Positions 9,696-12,419 of a stretch of 12,419 nucleotides of DNA are shown piece after piece. Made by a program: the position numbers and the translations under genes. Position 1 is the first letter of the stretch, and each line of letters begins with the position of its first letter. The notes below the pieces were generated by a model. That model made no database searches, was not told where the DNA came from, and was given only the letters and a program-made list of their open reading frames with translations. The DNA comes from Thermoplasmata archaeon. Its GTDB lineage: Archaea > Thermoplasmatota > Thermoplasmata > Thermoplasmatales > Thermoplasmataceae. The stretch lies in the NCBI GenBank assembly GCA_021811525.1, contig JAJZOK010000123.1:1-12419 (forward strand), written 5' to 3'.

Positions 9696-9700
9696 GGAGA
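9694..9700 (+). promoter_or_regulatory. Shine-Dalgarno overlapping the AlaX-like stop codon
   Basis: AAGGAGA partly overlaps the TAA at 9693-9695 and ends 7 bases before the ATG at 9708. The spacing favours that ATG over the in-frame TTG at 9702, which would be only one base away. It also indicates that the two genes form one operon. Confidence 0.7.
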
Positions 9701-9707
9701 TTTGCCA

Positions 9708-10802
9708 ATGCCTGAGACTGATGAAAAACGGACACCCGGGGAATTGATCCTGACCTATTCTGGCCTGGTGCTGATTTTCGTCTCATTCATAACATTTCTT
9801 TATCTTATCATACCAGTTTTTTCAAGTCCGGACAAGATAACTGCACTGGGAGACAAGGTTTCAGGCTTTTCGGGCCTTAATTTCAACGCTTCTACTGTTT
9901 ACCTAATTGTAATCCTTACTATTTTCTTTACGATTTTTGCCATTTATTCACTGTTCTACAGAAACGAAAACCTGTCCATGGGATTTTCAAGGGAGAAAAA
10001 CAGGAAATTCTATGGCTATCTTATGATATATATTCTAGTCCAGCTGGTCCTTTCAGAACTCATTACTTATTTTGTGCCAAGTTACACAAATGAATTTCCA
10101 TTTAATGAATCAGGGCCAATCCAGAACTTTATCTTCTCCTACCAGACCCTTCTGGAAGCTGCACTTTACGAACTGCTCCCAATTACCATTGCAGCGGTGA
10201 TCATCAGCAAAATGCATGGTACTCCCCTGTCTGAAGGCATAAAATTCTACAAGATGAGCGGCACAGAGAGACACGTCGTTTCCGTTGTCATATCCGTTGC
10301 AGCTTCTTTTCTAGTTTCAGGAAGCATTTTGACATTCATCACCGCGTTCTTTTCCCTTCTGGTTTTGAACGAAATATTCCTGAATTTAGGCTTCCTCAAA
10401 GCATACCTAACAAATTTTGCTGTTGCCATGACCAATGTAACTGCCTTCCTTATTTCCGGCAACGCAGCTCTTAGTGTAATATTGCCACTTTTCCTCTTTT
10501 TCCTCGGTTTTCTTGGTGTGTATTCACTGGTCCAGCTCGGGATAAAGGTTCCAAATGAGGCCCAGGATGTAAGCACCCCTTCTGCAATAGGAGAGGTTGT
10601 GGAACATGGAGTGGAACGGAAAGTGATATCTGAAATTGAGCCATTTGTAAAAAGCAGATGCCCTGAATGCGGACAGGCGACTTACCACATACTTCTCCCG
10701 AACTTGTCACTTAAGTGCACCAAGTGCGGCCATGAGCTTGACAAGGATGCAGTTGGGGAAAAGAATATTGTAATTGATGTCCGAAATCCTTCTAAATTCT
10801 GA
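9708..10802 (+). CDS. Polytopic membrane protein with C-terminal zinc ribbon
   Basis: I do not recognise a named family. The 364-residue protein has about seven hydrophobic spans (approximately residues 14-37, 64-84, 103-123, 148-168, 191-216, 228-250 and 256-276). A cytoplasm-sized tail follows from about 280, with a CPECG and a CTKCG pair (Cys318, 321, 337, 340) forming a rubredoxin-like zinc ribbon. The span pattern with LLEAALYELLPI and NEIFLNLGFLKAYLTNF faintly recalls CPBP-type intramembrane proteins, but the EExxxR and histidine motifs needed for catalysis are absent, so I do not assign it. I chose the ATG at 9708 over the TTG at 9702 because of the well-placed Shine-Dalgarno. It is coupled to the AlaX-like gene, 12 bases upstream. 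Its stop abuts the convergent MFS gene with no gap. Confidence 0.82.
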   Translation: MPETDEKRTPGELILTYSGLVLIFVSFITFLYLIIPVFSSPDKITALGDKVSGFSGLNFNASTVYLIVILTIFFTIFAIYSLFYRNENLSMGFSREKNRKFYGYLMIYILVQLVLSELITYFVPSYTNEFPFNESGPIQNFIFSYQTLLEAALYELLPITIAAVIISKMHGTPLSEGIKFYKMSGTERHVVSVVISVAASFLVSGSILTFITAFFSLLVLNEIFLNLGFLKAYLTNFAVAMTNVTAFLISGNAALSVILPLFLFFLGFLGVYSLVQLGIKVPNEAQDVSTPSAIGEVVEHGVERKVISEIEPFVKSRCPECGQATYHILLPNLSLKCTKCGHELDKDAVGEKNIVIDVRNPSKF

Positions 10803-11894
10803 TTATTGCCATTTTCCTGATATCATGACTATGGCATAGGCAATGGGAACGATGAACATCAACAATATGGTGACTTTTCCAATATACTGGTAAAGAACGT
10901 CCTGTAACAGTGAACCTGCCATGAAGCCGGTTCCAAAGAACGTCTCATAATAGAATACTCCTCTCTTTACATCAGAAGAACCTGCGATATAAGACAAGAC
11001 CTTGGACATGCTTATAGAAACCCCAAGCCCTGCTAGAACAACTGCAATGACAATGGTATAAATGTTCAGGAAAACACCAATCAATGCGGTTGGAACTATT
11101 AACAATGCAGAAAGCGCACTGTAAGTGGATATCTTAAGATCTCTAGAATAATTCAGTATTATGTACCCAATTGCAGCAACCACCCCATATAAAGAGATCA
11201 CACCCCCTATTATCAGATAATTGAAGCCATGTGCCCTTAGGACGGGTTCCATTACGAAATAGATGAACCCGGAAAATATCCCTGCAAAGAAAAGTGATAG
11301 AAGGTAGATCCTCTTGACAGACTTTTCCGCATTTTTCACTGAAAGTATTCCCGGCCTTGGAGACGTCAATGCACCAACGATGAAAGCGGCCATGGAAACA
11401 AGGAACACTATCTCATAACCGCTTATCTGGAGAATGGCACCCATAAGTATAGGGGCCAGTGCATTTGGAATTCCCCATCCTGCAGAATACTTTTCTGCAT
11501 TTCTGGCTCCGCTGAATGTCCCGAGGGAGATCTCCGTTGCAATCCACCAGGGTGCCTGTATTATACTGGCAATTATTGTAAGGGGAATGAAGTAGCTCCT
11601 GTAAAAGAAATAGAACAGAAGGGATAGGGCAGTAAGTGAAAGAAGTGGAATTATTGTGCCATATCTCAGCATCCTGTAGCCTGATTTCAGGTAGATAAAT
11701 GACACTACCGGGAAAGGCAATGATGCCAGAAACCCTAATATCCCTATTACTACGTAAGAGTATCCTATGTTTTGCGCAAGCAGAGGAATGGCAAAACTAA
11801 GGCTGAACCATCCAGACCCAAAGGAGAGTGTGCTTATGAATAGTGAAAAGGAAGCATTTCTGGGTGAATTTGAAGGCACAACGGGGTAATGCAA
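10803..11894 (-). CDS. Major facilitator superfamily transporter
   Basis: The 363-residue protein is hydrophobic throughout, with roughly eleven to twelve spans in two halves joined by a charged central loop (near residues 178-193, VKNAEKSVKR). The loop after the second span carries LKSGYRMLRYG, a basic variant of the MFS loop 2-3 motif. PWWIATEISLG and SAGWGIPNALAPILMG fit N-half helices 4 and 5. The substrate cannot be inferred. At 363 residues it is on the short side for the superfamily, but I see no truncation. The start is TTG at 11894; the GTG at 11877-11879 is the alternative, and an in-frame TGA lies six codons upstream of the TTG. The AbrB-like gene ends 30 bases upstream on the same strand. 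A palindrome and a TATA-like element in and next to that gap suggest separate control. Confidence 0.85.
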   Translation of the reverse strand: MHYPVVPSNSPRNASFSLFISTLSFGSGWFSLSFAIPLLAQNIGYSYVVIGILGFLASLPFPVVSFIYLKSGYRMLRYGTIIPLLSLTALSLLFYFFYRSYFIPLTIIASIIQAPWWIATEISLGTFSGARNAEKYSAGWGIPNALAPILMGAILQISGYEIVFLVSMAAFIVGALTSPRPGILSVKNAEKSVKRIYLLSLFFAGIFSGFIYFVMEPVLRAHGFNYLIIGGVISLYGVVAAIGYIILNYSRDLKISTYSALSALLIVPTALIGVFLNIYTIVIAVVLAGLGVSISMSKVLSYIAGSSDVKRGVFYYETFFGTGFMAGSLLQDVLYQYIGKVTILLMFIVPIAYAIVMISGKWQ

Positions 11895-11898
11895 GGAA

Positions 11899-11912
11899 TG
11901 AGATAAATCTCA
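11899..11912. promoter_or_regulatory. Perfect inverted repeat before the MFS transporter start
   Basis: TGAGATAAATCTCA has two 6-base arms around AA. It occupies the 5th to 18th base upstream of the TTG start of the MFS gene. A TATA-like AGTAAATAAG (minus strand, 11920-11929) lies just beyond it. A repressor bound here would cover the predicted transcription start. The operator role is inferred. Confidence 0.45.
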
Positions 11913-11924
11913 CTTGGCACTTAT

Positions 11925-12086
11925 TTACTGGATTTTATCGATCTTGACACCTTCGTCTTCGTAAAAAGCTATGATGTCGTCGTCTTTGAGGTTGAGCCTG
12001 CTGATAACCCTCTTAGGAAGTGTGATCCTGTAAGATGAACCCCTTGAGGATATGTGGGTAACATCAATTAATTTCTTTTTCTCCAT
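11925..12086 (-). CDS. AbrB/SpoVT-type DNA-binding protein, 53 residues
   Basis: This short gene encodes a 53-residue protein with start ATG (12084-12086) and stop TAA (11925-11927). After a basic start (MEKKKLIDV) it has SSRGSSYRITLPKRV (13-27), then ISRLNLKDDDIIAFYED and VKIDKI. That is the swapped-hairpin (AbrB/MazE/SpoVT) pattern found in many small archaeal regulators, which bind DNA as dimers. No toxin gene lies next to it, so I do not call it an antitoxin. It is divergent from rpl10e, and the MFS gene follows 30 bases downstream. A TATA box about 23 bases upstream of the ATG implies a leaderless transcript, and an inverted repeat between the two suggests autoregulation (inference). Confidence 0.85.
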   Translation of the reverse strand: MEKKKLIDVTHISSRGSSYRITLPKRVISRLNLKDDDIIAFYEDEGVKIDKIQ

Positions 12087-12088
12087 GG

Positions 12089-12104
12089 TGGTAAATTGTT
12101 ACCA
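12089..12104. promoter_or_regulatory. Inverted repeat at the AbrB-like gene start
   Basis: TGGTAAATTGTTACCA has perfect 6-base arms and a 4-base spacer. It occupies the 3rd to 18th base before the ATG, between start and TATA box (ATTATATTTAT on the minus strand, 12104-12114). This is the usual place for an archaeal repressor site; binding by the AbrB-like protein itself is a guess. Confidence 0.5.
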
Positions 12105-12210
12105 TAAATATAATGTTTATACCAAGTGCAATATTACCGCATCTTGGAAATAGGGTCACAAAGGGAAAATTACGACAATGACGGCACAGTTTATTCAGCA
12201 AATCGTTTAG

Positions 12211-12220
12211 TTTTTATATT
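12211..12220 (+). promoter_or_regulatory. TATA box of rpl10e
   Basis: TTTTTATATT lies about 32 bases before the ATG at 12247, predicting a leader of only a few bases. No Shine-Dalgarno is seen in the gap, in keeping with leaderless or near-leaderless translation. Confidence 0.55.
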
Positions 12221-12246
12221 CTGACCGGCTTTCGGATAGAATCTCC

Positions 12247-12419
12247 ATGGTAACTAAACCAGCAAGAATGTACACTAAAATTTCAGGTCCAGCTTATACT
12301 AGGAAGGAGTTCATGGGAGGAGTACCCTACCCAAAGATTACGACTTTCATACAGGGGAATCAGAAGAGAGATTTCGAGATCGAACTCAGACTTGTTGCCA
12401 AGGAAGCTTGCCAGGTCAG
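12247..12419 (+). CDS. rpl10e: Ribosomal protein uL16 (archaeal L10e), 5' end only
   Basis: The first 57 residues are visible before the window ends. KPARMYTKISGPAYTRKEF (4-22), then GGVPYPKITTF and LRLVAKEACQV, match the conserved N-terminus of archaeal/eukaryal L10e (uL16), a large-subunit protein near the tRNA-binding region of the ribosome. The ATG at 12247 agrees with the family start. Most of the protein lies beyond the window. The gene is divergent from the AbrB-like gene, with 160 bases between the starts. Confidence 0.95.
   Translation, partial: MVTKPARMYTKISGPAYTRKEFMGGVPYPKITTFIQGNQKRDFEIELRLVAKEACQV

Noticed and set aside
9849..10541. CPBP-type intramembrane protease
   Set aside because: The span layout is only vaguely similar, and the paired glutamates with arginine and the later histidines expected for catalysis are not present.
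11925..12086. AbrB-like protein as an antitoxin of a toxin-antitoxin pair
   Set aside because: No PIN, MazF or RelE-like gene adjoins it. The neighbours are a transporter and a ribosomal protein gene.

Overview
The window looks like the chromosome of an acidophilic, Thermoplasmata-type euryarchaeon. It carries archaeal ribosomal proteins eL40 and uL16 (L10e), an Orc1/Cdc6 initiator, an archaeal UPF0200 P-loop protein, a fused gamma-alpha 2-oxoacid:ferredoxin oxidoreductase, a SpoVT/AbrB-type regulator, TATA-box promoters with very short or absent leaders, and heavy use of AGG/AGA and ATA codons and of GTG/TTG starts. The order-level placement is inference; nothing here fixes the species.

Layout. 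Bases 1-917 (+): the 3' end of rpl40e, then purQ (purine synthesis). Bases 911-1734 (-): a two-gene unit of an unrecognised 97-residue protein and a UPF0200 NTPase, convergent with purQ. Bases 1735-1972: an AT-rich divergent promoter region. Bases 1973-4787 (+): the two-subunit 2-oxoacid:ferredoxin oxidoreductase (central carbon oxidation), followed by a T-rich terminator. Bases 4842-6155: a LysE-type exporter (-) and a class I methyltransferase (+), divergent from one palindromic AT element. Bases 6158-8849 (-): orc1/cdc6 and, upstream of it, folC. Bases 8982-10802 (+): an AlaX-like protein that has lost all four zinc ligands, coupled to a membrane protein with a C-terminal zinc ribbon. Bases 10803-12086 (-): an MFS transporter and, upstream, a 53-residue AbrB-like protein. 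Bases 12247-12419 (+): the 5' end of rpl10e, divergent from the AbrB gene.

The gene packing is tight. Three convergent pairs touch or overlap (purQ/UPF0200, methyltransferase/cdc6, membrane protein/MFS), and there are no long gene-free stretches. I see no tRNA, rRNA, CRISPR array, transposon or phage gene.

The most unusual points are the zinc-site-less AlaX paralogue and its membrane partner, the absence of any canonical start codon for full-length PurQ (it lies in the same frame as rpl40e with a single stop codon between), and short perfect inverted repeats just inside the promoters of the AbrB, MFS and cdc6 genes. I do not see a clear multi-gene new system; the AlaX-like/membrane pair is the best candidate for something undescribed.
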